Below are positions 44,931-53,223 of a stretch of 59,446 nucleotides of DNA, one piece after another; the first letter of the stretch is position 1; every line of letters begins with the position of its first letter. The DNA is from Chloroflexota bacterium. GTDB taxonomy: Bacteria > Chloroflexota > Anaerolineae > Anaerolineales > DRMV01. The notes beneath the pieces were generated by a model. It saw nothing but the letters and a program-made list of their open reading frames with translations, ran no database searches and was not told the origin of the DNA. The position numbers were made by a program, and so were the translations under genes. The stretch spans positions 1-59,446 of the forward strand of contig DRMV01000009.1 of NCBI GenBank assembly GCA_011322445.1. The letters run 5' to 3'.

Positions 44931-45311
44931 ATGGCAAAATACGGTAAAAGCGTCTTTTGGGTAGCAGCGGTGGTTCTGGCTTTCGTCGCCCTGACCTCCA
45001 TCGCCCGTCGCGCCACACTGGTACAACGGCTTTCCCGGCAAGTCGCCACAGCCACTGCGATGTATGCACGCGTCGATGCCACCCACGCCTACCTGCAAAC
45101 TCAGGTTGCCCTTGCCACAGAAGGCGCCAACGCCGACCTCCCCCTGCGGGAAGACGCGGGCATGGCCCGCCCCGGCGACCAGGTCATCATTCCCGTCCCC
45201 GTAGGCACGCCGGTGCCTTCCCCCTCGATAGCCACACCGCCACCCACCCCCACCCCGCAACCGCCCCCCTGGAAAGTGTGGTGGCGGCTCTTCTTCGGGC
45301 CCTTAGACTAA
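44931..45311 (+). CDS. DivIC/FtsB-like small membrane protein
   Basis: 126 residues: a membrane segment (VFWVAAVVLAFVALTSIA), a short helix predicted as coiled coil (RLSRQVATATAMYARVDATHAYLQTQVA), then LREDAGMARPGDQVIIPVP. The last part resembles the ARE-LG-V-PGE-V pattern that ends DivIC/FtsB septum proteins. A Pro/Thr-rich tail follows. FtsB-type proteins link division proteins in the membrane. The match is short, so the call is moderate. Proximity to an LCP cell-wall gene agrees with an envelope role. Confidence 0.6.
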   Translation: MAKYGKSVFWVAAVVLAFVALTSIARRATLVQRLSRQVATATAMYARVDATHAYLQTQVALATEGANADLPLREDAGMARPGDQVIIPVPVGTPVPSPSIATPPPTPTPQPPPWKVWWRLFFGPLD

Positions 45312-45325
45312 GCACGAAACCACAA

Positions 45326-45365
45326 CGCCGGAGCCAGAGGAACTTCCTTGGCTCCGGCGCTTTTT
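45326..45365 (+). terminator. Intrinsic terminator after the DivIC-like gene
   Basis: CGCCGGAGCCA and TGGCTCCGGCG form an 11-bp perfect stem with a 12-nt loop, then CTTTTT. It lies between convergent genes. Confidence 0.87.
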
Positions 45366-45385
45366 ACTGCCCGAGAATGGCAATC

Positions 45386-46687
45386 TTACTGCATTCTCGC
45401 CCGCATCTCTCGGTGGGTGAACGCCCGGTACAGCCACTCCACCGCAAACGCAGCCACCAACACCACCACCAGCACCGCCAGCGTCACAGGGGTCGTCGTC
45501 CACAGGTAATAAGTCAGCACACCAAAGGACGACAAACACGCCACAATCGCTGCAACAATCACCCACCGCTTTGCACCGGTCTCACGGTACAACCGCAAAT
45601 GCCCAATGCTGACCGCAGCATAAATCAGCAGGAAAGCCGCACTGCCCATCATGCCAATTTTGTCCAGATTGAACAAATTGGCGAACAAAATCACCAGCGC
45701 TGCGGTAATGAACAAACCTTCGGTGGCGCGTCCCCACACCCCGCGCTCGAAAATTTCCGGCAATTCTCCATCTTTAGCAATAGTGTAACTCACATTGGCC
45801 CCACCATACAAGGTGGCGTTGATGGCCGAAGCCGTTGCAAACAACGCGGCAAAGGCCACCAGCCGCAAGCCCCACTGCCCCAGGAAAGCCTGCGCTGCCG
45901 CGGCCGCCGCGTAGTCGCTCGCTGCCACAATCTTTGGCACGGCCAGGTTCCCCACCACCGCCACACTAACCGCAATATAGAGAAAAATCACAATGCCCAC
46001 ACTCAGGTACAGGGCCTTCGGCAGGGTTTCCTGGGGGTTTTCCATATCTTCCGCCGTATTCGTCACCAGCCCGAAACCCTCGTAAGTCAGAAAAACCACA
46101 CCAGCCGCGAAGAGCATCTTATTCACATGCGGCCAATGGGCCGGAGAAAGCAACGCCGGCTTCAGGAAAACGAACCCCGCCCCCGCGAACAACAACAGAA
46201 AGCCCACGTTCGCTGCCACAATCACCAATTCCGACCGCCCCACAGCCTTCGAGCCAAGAAAGTTGACAGCGGTGAACACCAGGACAATCAGCGTAGCGAA
46301 AATATTTTGCCAGTAGCCCGGCAGCCCGGGGAAGAAGGTGCTCAAATAAGCCCCAAACGCGCGCGCATATAGGGCAAGCGCGAAAACGTAGCCTATCCAG
46401 AGCAACACATTGAACCCCCCGCTCAAAATGCCATCACCGAAACCCTGAATCAGGAATTCCACCGGGCCGCCTGCCGATGGATAACGCGCCCCCAACTTAG
46501 CGTAGGAATAGGCGCTAAAGAGCGCCACCAGCCCCGCCAGAGCAAAGGAGAGGTACACCGCGTTGCCCGCGACGCTCACCGCAGCCCCCAACAGGGAATA
46601 GATGCCGCCGCCAACCATGCCGCCAATGCCAATGGCAACCGCCGCGCCCAGGCTCATGGCCTTCCTGTCGCTCGCTTGCTTGCTCAT
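45386..46687 (-). CDS. APC-family amino-acid permease
   Basis: 433 residues and about twelve membrane segments. Segment 1 carries the substrate-binding GIGGMVGGGIYSLLG (APC motif GxGIxGGG-type). YPSAGGPVEFL, TYEGFGLVTNTAEDMENP and INATLYGGANVSYTIAKDGELP are other family motifs. It is a proton- or sodium-coupled amino-acid carrier; substrate unknown. The ATG at 46687 has GGAGG at good spacing; one four codons earlier does not. Confidence 0.93.
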   Translation of the reverse strand: MSKQASDRKAMSLGAAVAIGIGGMVGGGIYSLLGAAVSVAGNAVYLSFALAGLVALFSAYSYAKLGARYPSAGGPVEFLIQGFGDGILSGGFNVLLWIGYVFALALYARAFGAYLSTFFPGLPGYWQNIFATLIVLVFTAVNFLGSKAVGRSELVIVAANVGFLLLFAGAGFVFLKPALLSPAHWPHVNKMLFAAGVVFLTYEGFGLVTNTAEDMENPQETLPKALYLSVGIVIFLYIAVSVAVVGNLAVPKIVAASDYAAAAAAQAFLGQWGLRLVAFAALFATASAINATLYGGANVSYTIAKDGELPEIFERGVWGRATEGLFITAALVILFANLFNLDKIGMMGSAAFLLIYAAVSIGHLRLYRETGAKRWVIVAAIVACLSSFGVLTYYLWTTTPVTLAVLVVVLVAAFAVEWLYRAFTHREMRARMQ

Positions 46688-46732
46688 GCACGCCTCCATC
46701 CCGAGAATGTGCGCTCACCTCGCGCCACGCTC

Positions 46733-46760
46733 ATCTTACCATAATCTGACATTCAGACAA
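46733..46760 (-). promoter_or_regulatory. Candidate promoter of the APC permease gene
   Basis: On the minus strand TTGTCT (46755-46760), 16-bp spacer, TAAGAT (46733-46738). Confidence 0.45.
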
Positions 46761-46866
46761 CGCCCTGCGCCATACTGCACGCCAGGCAAGCCCCTCTACG
46801 GGAGCGACCGCCACCTCTCTTCCTGAGGCACGGCCACGCCCACACGCGCGATAAAGCCGCCGACGT

Positions 46867-46875
46867 TGGTATAAT
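46867..46875 (+). promoter_or_regulatory. Extended -10 promoter of the histidine kinase/response regulator pair
   Basis: TGGTATAAT (46867-46875) is an extended -10 box 52 bp before the kinase start. Confidence 0.45.
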
Positions 46876-46927
46876 CCCCCACGTCGTTCTGCTTTGCCGG
46901 CAAAGAGCCTCCCCCGCAGGAGCGCGT

Positions 46928-48391
46928 ATGACTCCGACCTCCACCACCAACCTGACCTTATGGAAAACACTGGCTGCCGCCGAAGCCACCATCGCGCTGG
47001 TGTTGCTGGCGCTGCTGCTATGGCGCGGGCGGCGCAAAGCCATGCCTCGACCGCTCCTGCTGGCTTTTGGCGTGTTGGTAGTTTGGGCAGGGCTGCGGCT
47101 GGTTTCCCCCCCATTGGGCATATGGCGCTGGCTGCATGGCTTTTGGGTACCGGTAAGCGATCGGGCCCTGTTCACCCTTTTTCTCATCCTCACCGCCTAT
47201 GCCCTCGTCCGCCCGCTATTCCCTGCCTATCGGCAGGCCGTCTACTGGCTGCTGGGTAGCCACCTGGGCTTCTGGGTACTGCTCACAGCCGCCGCGCTGT
47301 ACGATTTCAGCCGCGTGTGGCAACCTCGCGCCCGCTTCACTGCCCACTGGAGCAACCTGGTCTTCGGACTTTACCAGGCTGCGCTGCTGCTCACGGTGCT
47401 TATGGTGGTAGGCTACGTCTACCGTCACGGACGCGCCCGCTCCCTGGGCTGGGCAGGCGCAGCCTTCGCCATCTGGCTGCTGGCCGACGTCCTGCATCTG
47501 GCCGCCGCCATCCGGGGCACCAACATCCCCGAAGGGTTGGGGCTTATTACCCGCGGCGCTGAAATGCTGGCTTTCATCTTCCTCGCCCTGGCCTACTGGC
47601 TGCCAGACCCCTCACGGCGTGCCTTTGCCGAGCGCTACTTTGCCGACGCACAGGCGATGGTGCAACGGCTGGAAGCCCAACTGGCCGAAATGGTGGCCGT
47701 GCAAGCGCGCCTGGAAGAGCGCCAAAGGCTGGCGCGCGAGTTGCACGACTCGGTAAGCCAGGCGCTTTTCAGCACCGAACTGCAACTGGGCACCGCCGAA
47801 ATGCTGCTGGAAAACGATCCCCAGGCTGCCCGCGAGCGCTTAGAACAGGCGCGGCGCACCATCCACGAAGCCGCCAACGACCTGCGAGCCCTCATCGCCG
47901 ACCTGCGCCCTCCTGCGCTTGCCGGGAAAACCCTCACCGAAGCCCTGGCCGATTTCACCCACTCGCTGGAAACCGTCGAAGGCATCCCCGTCGTATTCGA
48001 GGCAGATGTCGAAGGGCGCTTGAGTGAAGCAGAAGAAGCCGAACTTTACCGCATTGCCTACGAGGCACTGACCAACGCCGTGCGCCACGGCCAACCTCAC
48101 CAAATCAACGTCAGTCTCTGGTTGCGCCCACCAGCCTTCCGGCTGGCTATTGCCGACGATGGGCAAGGCTTCGACCCCACCCACACGCCATCGGGCCACT
48201 GGGGGCTGGTAGGTATGCGGGAACGCGCCGAGCGGCTGGGGGCTTCGCTCGCCATCGATTCGGCGCCGGGGCGCGGAACCCGGGTAGAAATTGTGCGCGC
48301 CTCCCCCGCCGCCGACTTTGCAAGCGTCGCGGCCGCCCCCAACGACCTCACCGCTCGTTCCAACCGTGGATCCTTTGGGAGTACATCGTGA
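46928..48391 (+). CDS. NarL-type sensor histidine kinase
   Basis: 487 residues. Six to seven membrane segments fill the first 220 or so, with no large extracellular domain. A coiled linker (MVQRLEAQLAEMVAVQARLEER) leads to the HisKA_3 motif ARELHDSVSQALFSTEL with the phosphorylated His. The ATPase domain follows with YEALTNAVRHGQP (N box), IADDGQGFDP (G1) and GHWGLVGMRERAERLGA (G2). The stimulus is probably membrane- or lipid-related. AGGAG precedes the ATG, and the stop overlaps the regulator start by GTGA. Confidence 0.92.
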   Translation: MTPTSTTNLTLWKTLAAAEATIALVLLALLLWRGRRKAMPRPLLLAFGVLVVWAGLRLVSPPLGIWRWLHGFWVPVSDRALFTLFLILTAYALVRPLFPAYRQAVYWLLGSHLGFWVLLTAAALYDFSRVWQPRARFTAHWSNLVFGLYQAALLLTVLMVVGYVYRHGRARSLGWAGAAFAIWLLADVLHLAAAIRGTNIPEGLGLITRGAEMLAFIFLALAYWLPDPSRRAFAERYFADAQAMVQRLEAQLAEMVAVQARLEERQRLARELHDSVSQALFSTELQLGTAEMLLENDPQAARERLEQARRTIHEAANDLRALIADLRPPALAGKTLTEALADFTHSLETVEGIPVVFEADVEGRLSEAEEAELYRIAYEALTNAVRHGQPHQINVSLWLRPPAFRLAIADDGQGFDPTHTPSGHWGLVGMRERAERLGASLAIDSAPGRGTRVEIVRASPAADFASVAAAPNDLTARSNRGSFGSTS

Positions 48392-49017
48392 TTCGCCTGA
48401 TCATCGCCGAAGACCACCAGATCGTGCGGGAAGGGCTGCGCCTCTTCCTGAACGCCCAACCCGATATGAAAGTCGTTGCCGAAGCCGAAAACGGCAAACA
48501 GGCGCTGGAAGCCGTTCAACGCTACAAGCCCGACGTCCTCTTGCTGGACCTGTTGATGCCCGAAATGGACGGCCTGGCGGTGCTGCGCGCCCTGCCCCAA
48601 ACCGCCCCCGAAACTCACGTGCTGGTCCTCACCAGCGCCAACGAAGACCGCCTGGTGCTGCCCGCGGTGCGGGCGGGGGCGACCGGCTACGTGCTCAAAA
48701 ACATCTCCTCGGCCGAACTGGCCGAAGCCGTCCGAAAAGTGGCCCGTGGTGAACCGGTGCTGCACCCCGAAATCACCCGCATGCTGATGCGCGAAGTGCG
48801 CCAAGGGCCGGGGGCCGTGGCCGGTGAGGCCTTCACCCAGCGGGAACTGGAAGTGCTTAGCCTGTTAGCCCATCGCCTGACCAACAGGGAAATCGCTGCC
48901 GAGTTGGGCGTGAGCGAGACCACCGTAAAAACGCACGTCCGTAACATTCTGCGCAAATTAGGGGTTAGCACACGCGCCGAGGCTGCCCGCTACGCACGCG
49001 AACAAGGGCTGGGGTAA
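48388..49017 (+). CDS. NarL/FixJ-family response regulator
   Basis: 209 residues. Receiver domain with IIAEDHQIVREGL, phosphoacceptor Asp in DVLLLDLLMPEMDG and the Lys in GYVLKNIS. LuxR-type helix-turn-helix at the C-terminus (TQRELEVLSLLAHRLTNREIAAELGVSETTVKTHVRNILRKLG, in two parts). The start is GTG, overlapping the kinase stop. It is the cognate partner of that kinase. Confidence 0.95.
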   Translation: MIRLIIAEDHQIVREGLRLFLNAQPDMKVVAEAENGKQALEAVQRYKPDVLLLDLLMPEMDGLAVLRALPQTAPETHVLVLTSANEDRLVLPAVRAGATGYVLKNISSAELAEAVRKVARGEPVLHPEITRMLMREVRQGPGAVAGEAFTQRELEVLSLLAHRLTNREIAAELGVSETTVKTHVRNILRKLGVSTRAEAARYAREQGLG

Positions 49018-49051
49018 CCCTGCCACGAACCCTCGCCAGAAAAAGCACAAC

Positions 49052-49077
49052 AAAAAGGGCGGCTCTTGAAGCCGCCC
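49052..49077 (-). terminator. Terminator of the DUF2202 gene
   Basis: GGGCGGCT/AGCCGCCC 8-bp stem with a 5-nt loop. Read on the minus strand it is followed by TTTTTG. It may also end the plus-strand regulator transcript less efficiently. Confidence 0.8.
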
Positions 49078-49111
49078 CTTGAGCGTACAGGCAACAATGA
49101 GGCCCGGAGGG

Positions 49112-49855
49112 TTATCCGCCGTTGCCCTGGCCCTGGCCTCGACCCGAAGAGCCTTGTAAAATCTGCTGAAATTCTTCTTCGGTAATGTACTGCGGCGTAT
49201 AATCGGCGCCCTGCGCCCGCAGGTTGCTCACGAAAGCCCGCATGTGGCTTTCGGAACCCATCTTCAGGTTTTCATACACCTCACGAATATCGGCCTTATC
49301 GGTGCGAGCCAAGGCGTCATTGAGGTCCTTGATATCCAGGTCTTCAATCGTCGCGCCCACAGTGAGGGCATCCACCAGGGAAGCCGAGCCTTTGCTCACC
49401 AACTGGTCATACAACGCTTGCAGTTTGGGGTCGGTGAACACACCGCGCTGATCCTGGGTCTGCGCTACGGGGTCTTCGATGCCATACGCCGTCAACAGCG
49501 TCTTCACGGCATCCATGTGGGTTTGCTCAGCGCTGGCGATGTTTTGGAACACCTGGGTGCCCCACTTGTCGTAAAGGGTCAAATACACATCACGGGCAAG
49601 TTTTTCCTCTTCCCGCATGTGGAGCAGGTCGGCCACCTCTTCAGTGGTCAGGCCAGAAGCGGCTGCCGCTGTCACATCCGCCGCGGGCACAGTGGCTTCT
49701 GCTGCTTCTGTTGGTGCTTCTGCGGGTTCTGTGGTTGCCACGGGAGATGCAGCCGCCGGGGCCGCCGTGGTCGTCGTCGCTTGGGTCGGCGCACAGGCCG
49801 CCGCGCTCAAAGCCAAAACCAATACCCCAATCCAGGGCATCCATTTGCGCAACAT
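49112..49855 (-). CDS. DUF2202 (ferritin-like) lipoprotein
   Basis: 247 residues from the ATG at 49855 (GAGGAGGTACG). Lipoprotein signal with lipobox SAAAC, a long Ala/Thr/Pro/Glu linker, then the DUF2202 domain: DLLHMREEEKLARDVYLTLYDKWG, NIASAEQTHMDAVKTLL and YENLKMGSESHMRAFVSNL. The E-x-K-ARD-Y and E-x-x-H repeats are the ferritin-like helices, which could bind a metal pair. The C-terminus is Gly/Gln-rich. The function of the family is not established; an iron or redox role is only suggested by the fold. Confidence 0.88.
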   Translation of the reverse strand: MLRKWMPWIGVLVLALSAAACAPTQATTTTAAPAAASPVATTEPAEAPTEAAEATVPAADVTAAAASGLTTEEVADLLHMREEEKLARDVYLTLYDKWGTQVFQNIASAEQTHMDAVKTLLTAYGIEDPVAQTQDQRGVFTDPKLQALYDQLVSKGSASLVDALTVGATIEDLDIKDLNDALARTDKADIREVYENLKMGSESHMRAFVSNLRAQGADYTPQYITEEEFQQILQGSSGRGQGQGNGG

Positions 49856-50069
49856 TTCGTACCTCCTCATTATGAGAGTTCAATCGGCTATTTTGGATAG
49901 CAGCCGCCTGCAACCTGGCTGCCTTCATCGTCGCCCTGAGTGTAGCCGGAAAGCCGCAACCCCGCATCGTCCGTTGGGGAGGAAAAAGGGAGGAAAAAGC
50001 CTGCTTGCCTGTGCTCCCCCCACAACGCAGTAAGGTACAATATTCCCAACCTCACCCCAAGGCACACCC
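49856..50069. other. Divergent intergenic region
   Basis: Separates the DUF2202 gene from the second two-component system. TACAAT at 50036-50041 may be a -10 box for the kinase gene, without a good -35 partner. Confidence 0.4.
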
Positions 50070-51887
50070 ATGAAGCCGCCCAACCCCTCCAAACCCCTTC
50101 CCGAAGAAATCGACGCCTACCTGCTGGCGCTCCGCTGGGGGATGCTCGTGGCTACGGCCATCATTTACTGGCTGGTGCGCTTCCCGCCCTCGGCTTCCCC
50201 CCCGCCCGCCTTTTTGCTCGACCCCCGGCTGGTCTTCATCGCCTTGCTGGCTTACAACGTGCCGGTCTCGCTGTACTGCCTGCGAGAGCGCCCCATCGCC
50301 GCGGGACGCCCCTGGCTGCTGCTCCTCAGCGATACCGTCATCTCTTTGGGCCTGGTCGGCCTGACGGGCGGCCACCTGAGCGCCTTCTTTCTCATTTTCC
50401 TGATTGCCATCATCGAAGCCGCGCTGGCCTTCCGCTGGCAGACCGCGCTGGTGCTCATCGTGCTTTTGGATACGCTCCAATTGCTGATTTTCTCTTTCCT
50501 CGGCCCGCAGGTCCATGCCATCATCATCATCAACCGCTTCGTGGCATTCCTGGTCTTTGGCATTTCGGCCATCCTGTTTGGGGAAGGCACCCGCCGCGAA
50601 GAAGCCGAGCGCCAGGAGGCCCTGGCAGCCGCAGAACGGGAACGCACCCTCAACGAAATCTTCTTCGAACTCGGCAAAAGCGGCATGAACCCCGAAAAAG
50701 TTTTCCAGGTGCTGCTGGAAAGCACCCACCGGCTCCTCAACGCTGCCTGCGCGCTGATTGCCCTTGAAGTGGAAGACGGCACCCTGCGGGTCGCGGCGTC
50801 CACCTCGCCCCATCATCCCCCCGGCAAAGCCCTCGCCGCGGTCCCCTGGCCCACCTACGACGAGCCGCTGGTGGTCACCCGACGCAACGACCCGGCCTGG
50901 CCTTCCTTCATCCGCCAAAGCGACGTCCGGCAACTGCTCGCCGTGCCCCTGCGCTCGGCCACCCAAAAGCCCCTCGGCTGGCTCATGGTCGGGATGAACC
51001 GCGCCTTCCCCCTCGCCGCCGCTGACCGCAACCTGCTCAAAACCCTCGGCCTGGAAGCCGGTTTGGCCCTGCACAACGCCCAACTTTACCGCCGAGAAGA
51101 AGAACACGTGCGCGAACTGGAACATTTCAGCGAAATGCGGGCCAACTTCTTTTCTGCCCTGGGGCACGAACTCAAAACCCCCCTCACCGCGCTCAAAACC
51201 CTGGGGCCTTCGCTGGAGCGCCTTCCCGACCTGCCGCCCGAAACCCGCGCCGAAATCACCGAAAGCATTCAAATCAACCTGGAACGCCTGGACGGGTTGA
51301 TCAACGAACTGTTTGAGAGCCTGCGGCTGGAAGCCAACATGGTCGCGCTCCACCCCACCTCGCTGGATGTACGTGCCCGCATCCAACACAACCTCGCCGC
51401 GCTGCGCCCGGTGCTGGAACAAAAGAAGTTGCAGGTGGAAACAGACCTGGCCCCCGACCTGCCGCGCGCCCAGGCCGACCCGCGGCGCTTTGACCAGATT
51501 TTGGGTAACCTGCTGCACAACGCGGTCAAGTTTTCCCCCGAGGGCGGGGTCATTCGGGTTGATGCGGCACCCGAGGCCAACAGCGTACGCATTTGCGTGG
51601 AAGACGCCGGCCCCGGCATTCCCCCTGAAGAACGGGAGCGGATTTTCGACAAATTCGCCGTAGTTTCCCAACGCAAAGCCATGGCGGGCGTGGGGCTGGG
51701 GTTGTTCATCAGCCGCGAACTGGTGCGGCTGCACGGCGGCACCATCTGGGTTGAAGACGCCTCCTTAGGCGGCAGCCGCTTCTGCTTCACCCTTCCCCTG
51801 GCAACCAAAGACACCCGCGAGCCACCACCATCCCCTTCCTCTGGAGACAGGCATGGAAAAAGCCACCAAGCGCATCCTGGTCATTGA
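50070..51887 (+). CDS. Sensor histidine kinase with GAF domain
   Basis: 605 residues. Five to six membrane segments (about 15-180), a coiled linker (RREEAERQEALAAAERERTLNEI), and a GAF-like domain (VFQVLLESTHRLLNAACALIALEVEDG..., LLAVPLRSATQKPLGWLMVG). HisKA follows with FSALGHELKTPLTALKTLG, then HATPase with ILGNLLHNAVKFSPEGG, VEDAGPGIPPEERERIFDKFA and GVGLGLFISRELVRLHGG. It resembles KdpD/PhoR-like soluble-signal kinases. The last 35 bp overlap the regulator gene. Confidence 0.92.
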   Translation: MKPPNPSKPLPEEIDAYLLALRWGMLVATAIIYWLVRFPPSASPPPAFLLDPRLVFIALLAYNVPVSLYCLRERPIAAGRPWLLLLSDTVISLGLVGLTGGHLSAFFLIFLIAIIEAALAFRWQTALVLIVLLDTLQLLIFSFLGPQVHAIIIINRFVAFLVFGISAILFGEGTRREEAERQEALAAAERERTLNEIFFELGKSGMNPEKVFQVLLESTHRLLNAACALIALEVEDGTLRVAASTSPHHPPGKALAAVPWPTYDEPLVVTRRNDPAWPSFIRQSDVRQLLAVPLRSATQKPLGWLMVGMNRAFPLAAADRNLLKTLGLEAGLALHNAQLYRREEEHVRELEHFSEMRANFFSALGHELKTPLTALKTLGPSLERLPDLPPETRAEITESIQINLERLDGLINELFESLRLEANMVALHPTSLDVRARIQHNLAALRPVLEQKKLQVETDLAPDLPRAQADPRRFDQILGNLLHNAVKFSPEGGVIRVDAAPEANSVRICVEDAGPGIPPEERERIFDKFAVVSQRKAMAGVGLGLFISRELVRLHGGTIWVEDASLGGSRFCFTLPLATKDTREPPPSPSSGDRHGKSHQAHPGH

Positions 51888-52578
51888 CGACGAGCCGGAA
51901 ATCCGCCGCGCCGTGCGGCTGACCATCACGCTGCAGGAACCCACCTGGGAAGTCGTCGAAGCCCCCTCCGGCCGCGCCGGTTTGGCCCGCCTGAGCGAAG
52001 AAGACTTCGACCTGGTGCTGCTGGATTTGATGATGCCCGAAATGTCCGGCTACGAAGTGCTGGAACAAATCCGCCTGTTCAGCGACGTGCCGGTCATCAT
52101 CCTCACCGTGCGCGACGATGAACTGGATAAAGTCCACGGGCTGGAACTCGGCGCGGACGATTACATCGTCAAGCCCTTTGGGCACCTGGAGCTGCTGGCG
52201 CGCATCCGCTCGCTCTTCCGCCGCATCGAAGGCACCACTCAGGCTTACGAAAAGCCCTTCGTTTCCGGCGATCTGCGGATTGACTACAACACCCGCACCG
52301 TCACCCTCAAAGGGAAACCGGTTTCCCTCACCCGCACCGAATACCGCCTGCTGGAAATCCTGGCACGCAACGCGGGCAAAATCGTGCCTACGCGCACGCT
52401 TACGGCCAAAATTTGGGGGCCGCTGGCTGAAGACAACCCCGAATACCTCAAGGTTTACATTCACCGCCTGCGCGCCAAACTGGGCGACGACCCGCGCTCC
52501 CCGCTTTACCTGCACACCGAGCGCGGCGTGGGCTATTGGCTGACACCCCCCGCCCGGCCGCAGAAGTCAAAGGAATGA
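51853..52578 (+). CDS. OmpR/PhoB-family response regulator
   Basis: 241 residues. Receiver: ILVIDDEPEIRRAV, phosphoacceptor Asp in LVLLDLMMPEMSG, ADDYIVKPFG with the conserved Lys. Winged-helix output: VSLTRTEYRLLEILARNAGKIV, VYIHRLRAKLGDDP and ERGVGYWL. GGAGA precedes the ATG, which lies inside the kinase gene in another frame. Confidence 0.95.
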   Translation: MEKATKRILVIDDEPEIRRAVRLTITLQEPTWEVVEAPSGRAGLARLSEEDFDLVLLDLMMPEMSGYEVLEQIRLFSDVPVIILTVRDDELDKVHGLELGADDYIVKPFGHLELLARIRSLFRRIEGTTQAYEKPFVSGDLRIDYNTRTVTLKGKPVSLTRTEYRLLEILARNAGKIVPTRTLTAKIWGPLAEDNPEYLKVYIHRLRAKLGDDPRSPLYLHTERGVGYWLTPPARPQKSKE

Positions 52579-52591
52579 GCCCTGCCGACGT

Positions 52592-52630
52592 AAAAAGCCC
52601 CTCCCCACCCGGCCGAAGGGTGAGGAGGGG
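52592..52630 (-). terminator. Terminator of the SPW-repeat gene
   Basis: A 13-bp stem with one mismatch (arms 52598-52610 and 52618-52630). On the minus strand the hairpin is followed by CTTTTT. It lies between convergent genes. Confidence 0.7.
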
Positions 52631-52671
52631 TTGTGCCACGGCTGGCACAAGGAGGGAGAGGCGAGGGGTCT

Positions 52672-53013
52672 CTATCCCTTTGCGGTCTGGGCTGCCCACA
52701 CACCCAGCACCAGCACGATGATGCCCACGATGATGTCGTTCCACATGGCGGCAGCGACGCCCGAGTAAGCCAGGATGAAGGGGGCAATCACCAGCCACAA
52801 CCCCAGCACGGCGTTGACCCAACTGAGCGCCTTCACCGTGCCCACTTCATTGGCCAGCCCGGCCCACGCCCCCAAAACCACCAGCACAATGCCGATGATG
52901 ATGGCATCCCACATGGCGGTTTTGGTCTGCGAGTAAGAGAGGATAAACGGCGCCAGCAACTCCCACACGCCACCAACGGCAATGATCCAGTTGAGCGTCT
53001 TCGCGGTCTTCAT
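52672..53013 (-). CDS. SPW-repeat membrane protein
   Basis: 113 residues made of two SPW repeats. Each has a helix pair: LNWIIAVGGVWELLAPFILSYS...MWDAIIIGIVLVVLGAWA and LSWVNAVLGLWLVIAPFILAYS...MWNDIIVGIIVLVLGVWA (quoted in parts). Each repeat shows the W-x-x-x-APF and W-D/N-x-I-x-G pattern of the family, giving four membrane segments. Function is unknown. GGAGGTGG sits 5-8 bp from the chosen ATG. Confidence 0.85.
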   Translation of the reverse strand: MKTAKTLNWIIAVGGVWELLAPFILSYSQTKTAMWDAIIIGIVLVVLGAWAGLANEVGTVKALSWVNAVLGLWLVIAPFILAYSGVAAAMWNDIIVGIIVLVLGVWAAQTAKG

Positions 53014-53183
53014 CATCCACCTCCGTAGGGATTGGTTTGGCGAGAACAGGCTTTCGTTCAACACTTGCATTGTGCCACCGGGAGGTGAACAGACGCGTGG
53101 TGAAAGGTAAAAAGAAGGTTACAAAAACGCCCTTTTGAATCTTCCGGCGACCCCTTGCCCGTAAAACACATCAGCAGAGGAAC

Positions 53184-53223
53184 GGCTATACGAAACACCC
53201 CTTTAGAAAAAGGCTATACGAAA
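53184..53223. repeat. Direct repeat of GGCTATACGAAA at the DnaA-N gene end
   Basis: Two copies (53184-53195 and 53212-53223) spaced 28 bp. The second contains the stop codon of the minus-strand gene. The flanking CACCCC is also repeated, so this looks like a local duplication of the gene end. Confidence 0.5.

Noticed and set aside
50052-51734. 560-codon minus-strand open frame
   Set aside because: Antisense to the GAF histidine kinase, which has all catalytic motifs.
53184-53223. GGCTATACGAA repeats (also at 42439 and 16228) as a regulatory motif
   Set aside because: One copy is inside a coding sequence and two arise from a local duplication of a gene end; too little for a functional claim.
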